A stretch of 64,000 nucleotides of DNA from JBBDXS01 sp040902195 (GCA_040902195.1 JBBDXS010000003.1:1-64000), one strand, 5' to 3'; positions 14,535 to 23,080 are shown, counted from the first letter of the stretch. Numbers and translations: made by a program. The notes: generated from the sequence alone by a model not told the origin.

Positions 14535-15872
14535 ATGCTGAGCATTGGCATCGACTTTGGGACTTCGAACAGCAGCGTCGCGGCGTTCGACGGCGATCGC
14601 GTCGAGCTGCTGCCGCTCGATCCGCACGCACGAGACGCGCGCGTGATGCGATCGCTGCTCTACATCACGCGCGACGGCGAGGTCCACACGGGCCAGCGCG
14701 CGCTCGATCTGTACACCGAGCAAAACACAGGCCGCGAGGTGCGCATGGAGCGTCGCTATATCGGCGAGGTCCGGATGACCTTCTCCGACATGGAGGTCGT
14801 GAAGGACGCCTACGCGATGGTCGACGTGAACGAGCCGGGGCGCTTGTTTCAGTCGCTCAAGCGCTTCCTACCCGTGACGTCCTTCAAGAAGACTAACGTC
14901 TTCGGGCAGGAGTACCGGCTGGAGGAGCTGGTCGCGACGCTGGCGCGCGAGATTGTGCGCGCGGCGGAACGCAGCCTGGGCCGGCCCATCGATGAGCTGG
15001 TGGTGGGACGGCCGGTGCACTTCTCCGAGGACGCGGCGAAGGACGATGCGGCGCGAAGCCGGCTCGAAGAAGCGTGGACGATCGCGGGCGTCGAGCGCGT
15101 TAGATTCCTAGAAGAGCCCGTCGGCGCGGCGTACCACTACGCGGCCGAAGCGCAGCTTGCGCCCGGCACGCGCTTCCTCGTGTTCGATTTCGGCGGTGGC
15201 ACGCTCGATGTGACCGTCGCGCAAGCCACGCGCGACGGCATCGAGTCGCTCGCGACGGGCGGTGTGCCGATCGGCGGGGACCTGCTCGACAGCAGGATGA
15301 TGGAGACGCGCATGGCGCAGCACTTCGGCAAGGGGGCGCGCTACCAGCCCGACGGCCTGTCGATGCCGCAGCACCTGATCGCGCACCTGCGGAGCTGGCA
15401 GACGATCGTTGAGCTGAACCGGCCCGACTTGCTGGAGGTGATCCGCGACGCGCGCCGCCGCACGGACCGCCCGCACGAGCTTACGGCGCTCGAGGCGCTC
15501 GTGACGCGCAACCACGGGCTCGAGCTGTTCCGCGCGATCGAGGAGGCGAAGATCGCGCTTTCGGACGCCGGCGCGGCGACGGTGCGGCTGGCGCGGCCCG
15601 ACATCGACGTGGCGCAGGAGATCACGCGCGCGGAGTTCGAGGCGGCTATCGCGCTGCAGCTCCGCTCGGCGCGCGCGTGCGCGCTGGACGCGATCGACCG
15701 CGCAGGCTGCGATCGGGAAGAGATCGCCGTCGTAATCACGACCGGCGGCTCGTCGCTCATCCCGGCCTTCCGCGACATGCTCCACGAAGCGCTGCCGCGC
15801 GCGTCGATGGCCGCGACGGGCGCGTTTACCAGCGTGGCGGCCGGGCTGGCGCTGGCAGGCGGGCGGAGGTGA
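14535..15872 (+). CDS. Hsp70 family protein (YegD-like)
   Basis: This 445-residue protein has the actin-like ATPase fold: GIDFGTSNSSVA (phosphate 1, residues 4-15), FLEEPVGAAYHY, VFDFGGGTLDVTV (phosphate 2) and TTGGSSLIP (adenosine). It lacks the long C-terminal substrate-binding domain of DnaK, so it resembles the YegD group of chaperone-like ATPases. The client is unknown. The ATG at 14535 follows GGAGGG; a longer upstream frame crosses the terminator and is rejected. Expression is probably controlled by the leader RNA. A PIN remnant follows directly. Confidence 0.92.
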   Translation: MLSIGIDFGTSNSSVAAFDGDRVELLPLDPHARDARVMRSLLYITRDGEVHTGQRALDLYTEQNTGREVRMERRYIGEVRMTFSDMEVVKDAYAMVDVNEPGRLFQSLKRFLPVTSFKKTNVFGQEYRLEELVATLAREIVRAAERSLGRPIDELVVGRPVHFSEDAAKDDAARSRLEEAWTIAGVERVRFLEEPVGAAYHYAAEAQLAPGTRFLVFDFGGGTLDVTVAQATRDGIESLATGGVPIGGDLLDSRMMETRMAQHFGKGARYQPDGLSMPQHLIAHLRSWQTIVELNRPDLLEVIRDARRRTDRPHELTALEALVTRNHGLELFRAIEEAKIALSDAGAATVRLARPDIDVAQEITRAEFEAAIALQLRSARACALDAIDRAGCDREEIAVVITTGGSSLIPAFRDMLHEALPRASMAATGAFTSVAAGLALAGGRR

Positions 15873-15884
15873 CGAGACTCCTTC

Positions 15885-16220
15885 ATGACGAGCGCGGAGG
15901 TCCTCCAGGAGATCCTCCATCGAATGATCGCACTGAAGCTGTGGGATCGAGGCGGCAAGGGGTACTTCGCGGACTACCAGCGCGTGATGTCCGGCCGTAT
16001 CGAGGCCGTCTACGCGCAAGACGTCTCTCTTGCCGGCGACCTCGTCGCTGCGCATCCGCGACTGAGCGCGCGCGATCTCATCCACCTCGCTGTCATGCGC
16101 CGCCTTGGCGTCACGCAGATCGTGACGGCGGATCGGGCCTTCGACGCCGTCCCCGAAGTCCAACGTCTCGACCCGCTCGACCTGCCGTCGTGGCGGGCGC
16201 AGGTGCTCGAAGGCGCCTAG
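15885..16220 (+). pseudogene. N-terminally truncated PIN-domain (VapC-like) protein
   Basis: The 111-residue frame matches the last three quarters of a PIN-domain ribonuclease: TSAEVLQEILHR, then ARDLIHLAVMRRLG with an acidic residue, then IVTADRAFDAVPEVQRLDP. The first strand with the initial catalytic Asp (normally about 40 residues upstream) is missing. The Hsp70 stop codon lies only 12 nt before the ATG, in the same frame. No antitoxin is next to it. It is probably a deletion remnant of a toxin-antitoxin locus; residual function cannot be excluded. Confidence 0.75.
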
Positions 16221-16837
16221 CGTTTCGCCCCTGGGAAGAAGCGCTCCGAACGGAGACGCTGCCACGCGACACGCGTCTCCTCCCTGCCCGGCGTGCTCTT
16301 CGGCCCGTAAGCCAGCTTGTCGAGGAAGGCGGCTAGCTCGCTCGCGCTGCCCTCGATCAGGTTCGTCGCCGCGGGACGCGCCCAAGGCATCTTCGCCGCG
16401 ACGTGACACGAATGGATCAGCTTGTCGACCGCCAGCAGCTTGTCGCGCGGCGTCTTTTGCCGCGGCCAGCGTGCGAGGAACTCCAGGAAGAACGGATAGG
16501 CCGCGCCGCCGAAGAGCTGCTTGCGCTGGTACGACTTGAGGTACTCACCCCAGGTCCCGCTCCAGCCGCACGCGCACTCGATGCGCTCCTCCTTGCTCGC
16601 GCGGTCGCGCATGAGCGCCCGCTGGACGACAGAGCGGCAGCGCGGGCACGTCACGCGCCCGGACTGCGCCTCCGTGACGATGCGGATGCTCTCGCAGCGC
16701 GCGTAGAGCGCATAGCCGACCTCGTCGATCAGCTCCTCGTCCACGATGCCTTTGGCGTCGAGGGTGTACAGCCGCTCGATCACGCCCTGCGGCACGCGCC
16801 GCGCCCACTTCAGCTCTTCGCCCAGCATGACAACCAT
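16217..16837 (-). CDS. Hypothetical protein with internal zinc ribbon
   Basis: The protein of about 206 residues has helical ends and a central zinc ribbon: CPRC, then about 20 residues later CACGW. The segment before it, LYTLDAKGIVDEELIDEVGYALYARC, is strongly helical. I do not recognise the family. The ATG at 16837 is chosen (another at 16828); a start at 16900 adds an unconserved-looking extension. It converges with the PIN remnant, overlapping by 4 nt. The zinc ribbon suggests nucleic-acid binding, which is inference. Confidence 0.65.
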   Translation of the reverse strand: MVVMLGEELKWARRVPQGVIERLYTLDAKGIVDEELIDEVGYALYARCESIRIVTEAQSGRVTCPRCRSVVQRALMRDRASKEERIECACGWSGTWGEYLKSYQRKQLFGGAAYPFFLEFLARWPRQKTPRDKLLAVDKLIHSCHVAAKMPWARPAATNLIEGSASELAAFLDKLAYGPKSTPGREETRVAWQRLRSERFFPGAKR

Positions 16838-17064
16838 CCTAACGAACGCGCCCCGCTCACCTGACATCGGGACGCGCGCAGCGTTCCCGGCGTCAGGCAA
16901 ACGGGGCGTCCCGGTCAGCCTTCCCTAAGACTTCGCTCAAGGCAGGCTTCGCCTAGGTTAGTAGGAGGATAGTACAGCCGGCGGCGTGCCGCGTTCTGAG
17001 TCGTTTGAGCTAGACTTATATGGTCACCGTGCACGGCGAGATCGCGTAACACCCAGGGGGTCCC

Positions 17065-17997
17065 ATGTCAATATTCCTGACATTCTCTAAGAGGCAGAAG
17101 GCCGCAGAACGCGCTGGGAAGCCGGACGTCTATCGTTACGATGACTTGCCAGCGGCGCTTCGCGTGCAAATCGCGCACATCTGGCGGTCAACAATCGGCC
17201 CGTACTTCCAGGTCGACCACTGGCAAGCTACGCCGCTCTCGAATCAGCTTTGGCAGGCGATACATGACGCCATGGCCCGCGAGGTTGGCGTCTTTCAACT
17301 GGGTACCAAGACCAAGGATATGAATCCCTGGTTGCAGTGTCAGGAGTTCTTGCTCAACCAACCAGTCGAGCTCACACTCGACATGGTAGAGGTTTCCTTT
17401 TCAATCATGGCGAATCGTGCCGGTCTCTACCCAGGTGAAGATCAGCGCACACAAGATCCCGACTCTGCCGTTGCCGAACTCAACTACCGCCTTAGGGAAC
17501 ATGGCGTTGGTTACCAGCTAGTAGCTGGGCGAATCATTAAGGTCGACTCAGAGTACGTGCACGCAGAGGTTGTCCAAGGGGCTCTAAGCTTGCTGAGGGA
17601 CTCTAGGTTTCGAGGAGCCGAGGAAGAATTCCTACGGGCGCATGAACACTACCGTCACGGTCGCACAAAGGAAGCGATCGCTGAAGCGCTAAAGGCGTTC
17701 GAGAGCACAATGAAGTCGATCTGTGACAAGCGTAGGTGGACCTACTCTCACAACGCAACGGCAAAGTCCCTCCTGGACGTTCTTTTTGCTCAGGGTCTCA
17801 TCCCTCAAGGCTTGCAGGCGCAATTTTCCGCGCTACGGGGACTCTTGGAGTCGGGGGTGCCAAGTATTCGCAACAGAATGGGCGGGCACGGTCAGGGGTC
17901 CGATCCGGTTAGTGTTCCAGATTATGTTGCAGCTTTTGCGCTCCATAACGCAGCCGCGAACATGGTCTTCCTGATGGAGGCCAACCGCAACATTTAG
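17065..17997 (+). CDS. STM4504/CBY_0614-family, AbiJ-like HEPN protein
   Basis: The N-terminus (FSKRQKAAERAGKPDVYRYD, then LPAALRVQIAHIWR) matches the STM4504/CBY_0614 family with its AbiJ-type N-terminal domain. The C-terminal part (about 180-310) looks like an abortive-infection HEPN domain, including RNRMGGH (269-275), which fits the Rx4-6H motif of HEPN ribonucleases. Such proteins are linked to abortive phage infection; here that role is inferred. GC is visibly lower than in the neighbours. AGGGGGTCCC precedes the ATG. It is monocistronic and lies 3 kb from the DUF488 cassette. Confidence 0.82.
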   Translation: MSIFLTFSKRQKAAERAGKPDVYRYDDLPAALRVQIAHIWRSTIGPYFQVDHWQATPLSNQLWQAIHDAMAREVGVFQLGTKTKDMNPWLQCQEFLLNQPVELTLDMVEVSFSIMANRAGLYPGEDQRTQDPDSAVAELNYRLREHGVGYQLVAGRIIKVDSEYVHAEVVQGALSLLRDSRFRGAEEEFLRAHEHYRHGRTKEAIAEALKAFESTMKSICDKRRWTYSHNATAKSLLDVLFAQGLIPQGLQAQFSALRGLLESGVPSIRNRMGGHGQGSDPVSVPDYVAAFALHNAAANMVFLMEANRNI

Positions 17998-18004
17998 GCC
18001 TGCC

Positions 18005-19360
18005 CTACGCCTTCCCCAGCGCCTCGATGATCGCCGCGACGTGCTTCGTGCCGAGCACGAAGTCCTCCAGCCGGATGTTCTCGTCCGGCGCGTGCGCCCG
18101 CGCGTCCGGGTAGTACATCCCCGCCGACGCCATCGGCACGTTGAGGATGCTCATCATCGGATGCAACGGCTGCGTCCCCGCCATGTTCGGCAGCACGACG
18201 GGCTCCTGCCCGTAGACCTCGCGCGCCGTGCTGCGGACGATCTCTACGAACGGGTGCGACGCGTCCGAGCGCGCCGGGAACTCCCCCGCCGACGTCCACA
18301 CCTCGATGTCGCCGAAGCCTTCGTTCTTCAGGTGCTGCCGCAGCGACGCCGCGATCACGTTCGGGTCCTGGTCCGGCACGAGACGGATGTCCAGCTTCGC
18401 CGACGCCTGCGCGGGCAGGACGGTCTTCGTGCCCTCGCCCGTGTAGCCCGACAGGATGCCGTTGATCGTGCACGTCGGCTCGAAGATCATGCGCCGCGTG
18501 TAGTCGTAGCCGCGCACGCCGCACACGAACTCCCGCACCTCCAGGCTATCGAGCACCTCCTGCTCCTCCGACGGCGCCGCGCGCAAGAAGCCCTCCTCGA
18601 TCTCTGTCGGCGGCCGCACGTTGTCGTAGAAGCCCGGGATGCGCACGCGTTCGTCCGCGTCCTTCAGCGTCGACAGCGCCCACACGAGCCGCCACGCCGC
18701 GTTCGGCACCGCCGCGCCGTACGACGAGTGCGAGTCGCGCACCGCCGTCCGCGCGTCGAGCTGCACCGACAGGATGCCCTTCACGCCCAGCGAGATCGAC
18801 GGCTGCCCGCTCGAGTTGACGCCGCCCCCTTCGTGCAAACACACGTCCGACGCGAGACGCTCGCGATGCTTCGCGACGAACTCCTCGAGCTTGGGGCTGC
18901 CGATCTCCTCGTCCCCCTCTATCAGGAACTTGATCGTGACCGGCAGCTTGCCGCCGTGCGCCTCCTGCAGCGCGCGGATCGCCAGGATGCGCGAGATCAC
19001 GTGGCCTTTGTTGTCGCTGATGCCGCGGCCGTACAGCTTGTCGCCGTCGCGACGCACGACGAACGGATCGCCGCCCCAGAGATCGAACGGCTCGGCGGGC
19101 TGCACGTCGTAATGGTTGTAGAGCAGCAGCGTCGTCGCCGATGCGCCGGGCAGCTCGCCGACGACGACAGGGTTGGCGGGCGCCTCCTTCTCGAGGATCT
19201 CCGCCGTCGCGCCGATCGCCTCGAGCAGCTCCAGCACGTACTGCGCCGTCTCCGGGATCGACTGCTTCTGCGCGGCGACCGACGGCATCGCGACGAACTC
19301 CGTGAGCTGCGCAAGCGCTTCGTCGGTGTGGGCATCGATGTAGTCGTTGGCATCGGCCAT
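18005..19360 (-). CDS. M20 family dipeptidase
   Basis: This zinc peptidase has 451 residues. The first metal/catalytic motif is YNHYDVQP, the bridging Asp is in GRGISDNKGH, the general-base EGDEEIGS follows, and a C-terminal His lies in DARAHAPDENI. The dimerisation domain is inserted at about 190-330 (VKGILSVQLDARTAVRDSHSS). The layout matches CPG2/CNDP-type dipeptidases acting on small peptides in the cytosol. There is no signal peptide. It stands alone. Confidence 0.93.
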   Translation of the reverse strand: MADANDYIDAHTDEALAQLTEFVAMPSVAAQKQSIPETAQYVLELLEAIGATAEILEKEAPANPVVVGELPGASATTLLLYNHYDVQPAEPFDLWGGDPFVVRRDGDKLYGRGISDNKGHVISRILAIRALQEAHGGKLPVTIKFLIEGDEEIGSPKLEEFVAKHRERLASDVCLHEGGGVNSSGQPSISLGVKGILSVQLDARTAVRDSHSSYGAAVPNAAWRLVWALSTLKDADERVRIPGFYDNVRPPTEIEEGFLRAAPSEEQEVLDSLEVREFVCGVRGYDYTRRMIFEPTCTINGILSGYTGEGTKTVLPAQASAKLDIRLVPDQDPNVIAASLRQHLKNEGFGDIEVWTSAGEFPARSDASHPFVEIVRSTAREVYGQEPVVLPNMAGTQPLHPMMSILNVPMASAGMYYPDARAHAPDENIRLEDFVLGTKHVAAIIEALGKA

Positions 19361-19423
19361 GTCGGGTGCTCCTATCTGTCAACGGGACTTGCGGATGCGT
19401 GTCGCAGCGTAGCAGAAATCGTA

Positions 19424-19445
19424 GCCGAGGCTTTCCAGCCTCGGC
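19424..19445. repeat. GCCGAGGCT-TTCC-AGCCTCGGC palindromic repeat
   Basis: A perfect 9-bp inverted repeat with a 4-nt loop, preceded by GTA, lies in the divergent gap between the dipeptidase and dockerin genes. It belongs to the same style of short palindromic repeats seen at 6548 and 32495. Confidence 0.6.
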
Positions 19446-19501
19446 TCCTCCTCATACAACAGACGCGACCCGCCAACGCTGCGGCCGCAAGGGCCTTTCG
19501 C

Positions 19502-19531
19502 TTGACAGCTTACGCAGACCGGAGGTAGGAT
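19502..19531 (+). promoter_or_regulatory. Promoter of the cohesin/dockerin gene
   Basis: A perfect TTGACA (19502-19507) is followed after 18 nt by TAGGAT (19526-19531), 32 nt before the start codon. Confidence 0.6.
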
Positions 19532-19563
19532 GGCCCCCCGCCAATCTCCCTCGGAGGTCCGTC

Positions 19564-20241
19564 ATGATCGCACGTAGAATGCTCCTTTCCGCAGCGTTTC
19601 TTATGATGCTCGCCATCGGCGCACTCGCATCCGCGTCGCCGGTAAGCGCCGAGACCGCGACGTTCGGCATCGATCACAACGGCGGCGCGCCCAACATCAA
19701 CCCCGGCCCCGCCATCGTCGTCGAGGGCGGCGACGTTACGGTCGCACTGGTTACCGTCGCGCCGCCTTCGGAGCTCGGCTCGTGGACGGTCAACATCGCA
19801 TTCGACTCGGCCGTCCTCGATGCCACGGCTTGCGACACCAACCCCGCCATCCCGCAGGCCTGCAACCCCGACCACGCACTCGGCGTCCGCCTCGCCGGCG
19901 CAGACTCAACCGGCGTGTCCGGCACGGTCGACTTGATGGACATGACGTTCGAGGCCGTCGGCAACGCCGGTGACTGCAGCGCGCTCGTACCAAACGTCGA
20001 GGTGCTCACCGATCCGCTGGAGAACTCGCTCGACTCGGCGGTCAATACTGGTCAGGTCTGCATCGTGCAGTGCGCCGACTTCAACGACGATGGACGGGTG
20101 ACCCTCGCGGACGGCGTGCGCCTGCTGATCCAGATCCTGCTGCGCCGTCCATACCTTGCCACGTTCGATCTCGACGCCGATGGCGACGTCGACGGCAGGG
20201 ACTTCCTGGTGTGGCAGAGACAGTACGGGACGAGTTGCTAG
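19564..20241 (+). CDS. Secreted cohesin-like protein with C-terminal type I dockerin repeats
   Basis: This 225-residue protein has a Sec signal peptide (residues 1-30, hydrophobic core followed by VSAETA). A cohesin-like beta domain follows (VTVALVTVAPPSELGSWTVN..., about 40-170). Two EF-hand-like dockerin repeats close the protein: DFNDDGRVTLADGVRLL and DLDADGDVDGRDFLVW. Cohesin and dockerin normally bind each other on separate proteins; having both suggests self-assembly or binding of other cell-surface partners. GGAGG precedes the ATG. The stop overlaps the convergent FMN reductase gene. Confidence 0.82.
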   Translation: MIARRMLLSAAFLMMLAIGALASASPVSAETATFGIDHNGGAPNINPGPAIVVEGGDVTVALVTVAPPSELGSWTVNIAFDSAVLDATACDTNPAIPQACNPDHALGVRLAGADSTGVSGTVDLMDMTFEAVGNAGDCSALVPNVEVLTDPLENSLDSAVNTGQVCIVQCADFNDDGRVTLADGVRLLIQILLRRPYLATFDLDADGDVDGRDFLVWQRQYGTSC

Positions 20242-20744
20242 CCGCCGGTTAGCTCCATCGTCTGCTCCACAACGAGCTCGATGCGCGAGACCACCGCGTC
20301 GTTCGGCGCGCCGTCGATGAACTGCTCGTCCGTCGCGAAGACGCCCGCAAGCGGGACGCCGCCGAGCGACATGAACAGCGGTCGCAGCCCGTACTCGATC
20401 GCGAGGAAGTGCTGCGCGACGCCGGCCGTCTGCAGCGGCACACACAGCTTGTCGCCCAGATAGTCCGCCGGCATCAGGTCGAAGAACATCTTCAGCAGCC
20501 CCGTGTACAGCGCGCGATACGTCGGCGTCGCCGCGATCACGATGCGCGCGGCGCCGGCCGCGGCGATCGCGTCGTCGACGTCCGCGGACGTGCCGCGCGC
20601 GAGCAGCGCGTTCGCGTCGAGCGTCGCGAGGTCGATCAGCCGCGTCGAGCAGCCGTGGCGCGCGAACGCGGCGAGCGTCAGCTCAGCGAGCGTCTTCGAT
20701 TTGGAGGGCGTGCGCGGGCTGCCGCTGATCGCGACGGCGTTCAT
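20238..20744 (-). CDS. ssuE: NADPH-dependent FMN reductase (SsuE-like)
   Basis: This 168-residue flavodoxin-fold reductase has the FMN phosphate loop SGSPRTPSKS at 6-15 and the TPTYRALYTGLLKMFFD motif of the SsuE group. It would supply FMNH2 to the monooxygenase encoded 43 nt upstream, matching the classical SsuD/SsuE pair for desulfonating alkanesulfonates. The start at 20744 is chosen because the family motif begins there; an ATG 24 nt upstream adds nothing. The symbol is given by context. Confidence 0.85.
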   Translation of the reverse strand: MNAVAISGSPRTPSKSKTLAELTLAAFARHGCSTRLIDLATLDANALLARGTSADVDDAIAAAGAARIVIAATPTYRALYTGLLKMFFDLMPADYLGDKLCVPLQTAGVAQHFLAIEYGLRPLFMSLGGVPLAGVFATDEQFIDGAPNDAVVSRIELVVEQTMELTGG

Positions 20745-20786
20745 AGAAGACCTGTTCTCCCAAAGCACATCGCTCCGGATCCAGGA

Positions 20787-21869
20787 TTAGGTTCCGGCAT
20801 GCACCGAGGGTTTGACAAATGCCAGAAACGGCATGACGTAGCGGCCGAAGCGCTGCGCCTCTTCGAGGTGGGGGTAGCCGGAGAGAATGAACGTGTCGAT
20901 CCCCTCGTCGACATACTCTTGCAGGCGCTTCGCGATGTTTTCGCCGGAGCCGACGAGCGCGCTGCCGACGCCGACACGCGCCTTGCCGATGCCCGTCCAC
21001 AAGTTCGGCGCGACGACGAGGTCTTCGCCGCCGGCCGCTTCGCGCATCTGCTGCTGTCGTTTCTCGCCTTCGGAGTCGGTGCGCGACTGGATCTTGTCGA
21101 GCGCGGACTGGAAGCCCTCCGGTATCTTCGCGATGATGTCGTTCGCCGCCGCCCACGCCTCGTCTTCCGTCTCGCGCGCGATGACGTGGATGCGCATCCC
21201 GAAGCGCAGCGTGCGCCCTACCGCCGCCGCGCGTTCGCGCATGTCCGCGATGCGTTCGCGCACCATGTCGAGCGTCTCGCCCCAGAGCAGATAGACGTCC
21301 GCGTCCTCCGCGCCGACGCGCTTGCCCGCCTCCGACGCGCCGCCGAAGTAGAACGGTGAATGCGGCTTCGTGTAGGGCTTCGGGTGGACGTCGCCGCGCT
21401 CTACCTTATAGTACGTGCCGTCCCAGTCCCACTTCTTCGGCTCGGTCCACGCCTTGCGCACCACCTGCATGAACTCTTGCGTGCGCGCGTAGCGTTCGTC
21501 GTGGTCGAGGAAGTCGCCGTCGGCTGCCAGCTCCGCCGGGTAGCCGCCGGTCACGACGTTGACGAGCACGCGGCCGCGCGTGAGCTGGTCGAGCGTGTTA
21601 CACATCTTCGCGGCCAGCGTCGGCGCGACGAAGCCCGGGCGCATCGCGACGAGGAACTTCAGCCGCTCCGTCCGCCCCGCGACGACCGCGCTCGCGAGCC
21701 ACGCGTCGTGGCACGTCGTCCCGACGGGCACCAGCGCGAAGCCGAAGCCCGCCTCCTCGGCCGCCTGCGCGACCTGCACGAGATAGTCCAGCGTCGGCTC
21801 CCGCGAAGGCGGCCCGATCGCCTCGCCATCCCCCATCGTCGGCAAAAACCACCCGAAGTCTACGTCCAT
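20787..21869 (-). CDS. ssuD: FMNH2-dependent alkanesulfonate monooxygenase (SsuD-like)
   Basis: This LLM-type flavin monooxygenase has 360 residues, close to E. coli SsuD. The signature segments are GTTCHDAWL, VAMRPGFVAPTLAAKM, VVTGGYPAELAADGDFLDHDERY and HSPFYFGGAS. It cleaves the C-S bond of alkanesulfonates with reduced FMN and O2, releasing sulfite for sulfur assimilation. It forms a likely operon with the FMN reductase downstream. No ABC transporter (SsuABC) genes are next to it, so uptake must be encoded elsewhere or the substrate differs. Confidence 0.9.
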   Translation of the reverse strand: MDVDFGWFLPTMGDGEAIGPPSREPTLDYLVQVAQAAEEAGFGFALVPVGTTCHDAWLASAVVAGRTERLKFLVAMRPGFVAPTLAAKMCNTLDQLTRGRVLVNVVTGGYPAELAADGDFLDHDERYARTQEFMQVVRKAWTEPKKWDWDGTYYKVERGDVHPKPYTKPHSPFYFGGASEAGKRVGAEDADVYLLWGETLDMVRERIADMRERAAAVGRTLRFGMRIHVIARETEDEAWAAANDIIAKIPEGFQSALDKIQSRTDSEGEKRQQQMREAAGGEDLVVAPNLWTGIGKARVGVGSALVGSGENIAKRLQEYVDEGIDTFILSGYPHLEEAQRFGRYVMPFLAFVKPSVHAGT

Positions 21870-21921
21870 AGCGAGGGAAACTTATCGCAGGGGACGGCGC
21901 GGCGGCAAGAGAGGAGACGTC

Positions 21922-22695
21922 TTATGCGGTCCTCTGCTCGGTATCGGAGGCATACACACCTAACGAGCTCCGCAACCATGTCGTCGCATATATGATCATT
22001 GTTCCACGCACAGACCAGTTCATCACGACATCTCGATAGGGCAGTTCGACTCCCATGAGAACCAGCGGCACAGTTAACAGAGTCACCGGCAGCCACCAGT
22101 AATAGAAGCGCCACGGGATCCTCGGGAGCCTCCTGGCCGCCAGAGCAAATCGGGTATTCGCCAACTTTGATGGTACTCCGCCCACGAAATACCCTGTGGC
22201 CACAGCGTACGAAGCAAAGATGACGAGAAAGCTTGGAACAAAAGGTAGCTGCACCATTTCGCCTATCGTGATTACAAGTTGGAAAGCGAAGAAAATCGGC
22301 CAGTCCAGCTCATACCTACGTCGGAGAAAATCGAACTGTTCTCTCGCACCTAGGATCCATCTCACGCGTCGCCTCTTCTGCACGTGGCTTATGTAGAAGG
22401 AGCGCTCGCCCGGCGCATTGATGAGCAAATTGAGACCGGCAACGGTAGCGCGATAGGCAGCTACCTCTCGACTTAGACCACGCGCGCGATCCCTGCCAAT
22501 AAGTTCGACGATGTCGTAGAGAGCTTCTTGTCGCCACTCGTCTTTCGCATCTCTCGGAATACCGAGCGAAGCGAACCAGAACGCTACTTTCGCGATGCCC
22601 TCAGCAATTTCAATGCACTTCCATCGCACCAGCGGCAGGAGAATAAGGGCTGTAATGAAATAGGGCCACGTTTGCTCTGGCAGCGACACGCTCAT
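21922..22695 (-). CDS. Hypothetical multi-pass membrane protein (PadR-linked)
   Basis: This 257-residue protein has a hydrophobic N-terminal segment (WPYFITALILLPLV), a basic helical middle region, and about three further membrane segments (FFAFQLVITIGEMV, SFLVIFASYAVATGYF, WWLPVTLLTVPLVLMGV). I recognise no family. It overlaps the PadR gene by 4 nt (ATGA), so the two are co-translated. PadR regulators usually control membrane transport or stress genes, so this is the likely regulated effector. GC is lower than in the neighbours. Confidence 0.7.
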   Translation of the reverse strand: MSVSLPEQTWPYFITALILLPLVRWKCIEIAEGIAKVAFWFASLGIPRDAKDEWRQEALYDIVELIGRDRARGLSREVAAYRATVAGLNLLINAPGERSFYISHVQKRRRVRWILGAREQFDFLRRRYELDWPIFFAFQLVITIGEMVQLPFVPSFLVIFASYAVATGYFVGGVPSKLANTRFALAARRLPRIPWRFYYWWLPVTLLTVPLVLMGVELPYRDVVMNWSVRGTMIIYATTWLRSSLGVYASDTEQRTA

Positions 22696-23003
22696 TGTGC
22701 TGGCCTCAGGTCGAGCTTATGGGCACGTGCGAAGCGCGTCTGATAGGCAGCTAGTTCTAACGCGCCGTGTGAGGTGATCTTGTAGTAGCGACGCCGTGGT
22801 CCGCGGTGGCTCTCCTCGACGTCTCTCGTCTCCCAGTAAGCCTCGAGTAAGCCTCTCGATTCCATCCTGTGGAGAGCCTTGTAGAGGCTCCCAACACCTA
22901 CTCGACGGTGAAGCAACGCCTCGGCCTCGGTCCCAACCGCCAGTCCATGACACGGCTGTAGCTGCGCGATGATGCTCAAGAACACGGCTTCGAGATCGGT
23001 CAT
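22692..23003 (-). CDS. PadR family transcriptional regulator
   Basis: The 103-residue winged-helix protein has VGSLYKALHRMESRGLLEAYWE as recognition helix and wing, and GPRRRYYKITSHGALELA in the second wing, the PadR hallmark. It is a short PadR (no long C-terminal dimerisation domain). It probably binds the dyad GAATATATTC that covers its own -10 box and represses itself and the membrane protein. The Shine-Dalgarno sequence TTGGAGGAG lies at the right distance. Confidence 0.9.
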   Translation of the reverse strand: MTDLEAVFLSIIAQLQPCHGLAVGTEAEALLHRRVGVGSLYKALHRMESRGLLEAYWETRDVEESHRGPRRRYYKITSHGALELAAYQTRFARAHKLDLRPAQ

Positions 23004-23020
23004 TGTTTACTCCTCCAAAG

Positions 23021-23049
23021 AATATATTCCATGAAGCGAATCATGTCAA
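23021..23049 (-). promoter_or_regulatory. PadR operon promoter with overlapping operator-like dyad
   Basis: On the minus strand a perfect TTGACA (23049-23044) and TATATT (23026-23021) are 17 nt apart. The -10 box is embedded in the perfect palindrome GAATATATTC (23020-23029), a good candidate PadR operator. Confidence 0.78.
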
Positions 23050-23080
23050 GTAGCGATCCCACTTCTAACGCCTCTCCCTC

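Noticed and set aside
15108..16409. Long open frame on the minus strand (433 codons) opposite the Hsp70 gene
   Set aside because: It is antisense to a well-supported gene, is Arg/Ala/His-rich and has no recognisable motif; such frames arise from high GC.
18041..19528. 495-codon plus-strand frame opposite the M20 peptidase
   Set aside because: The peptidase on the other strand has all its family motifs; this frame is Arg/Val/Leu-rich shadow sequence.
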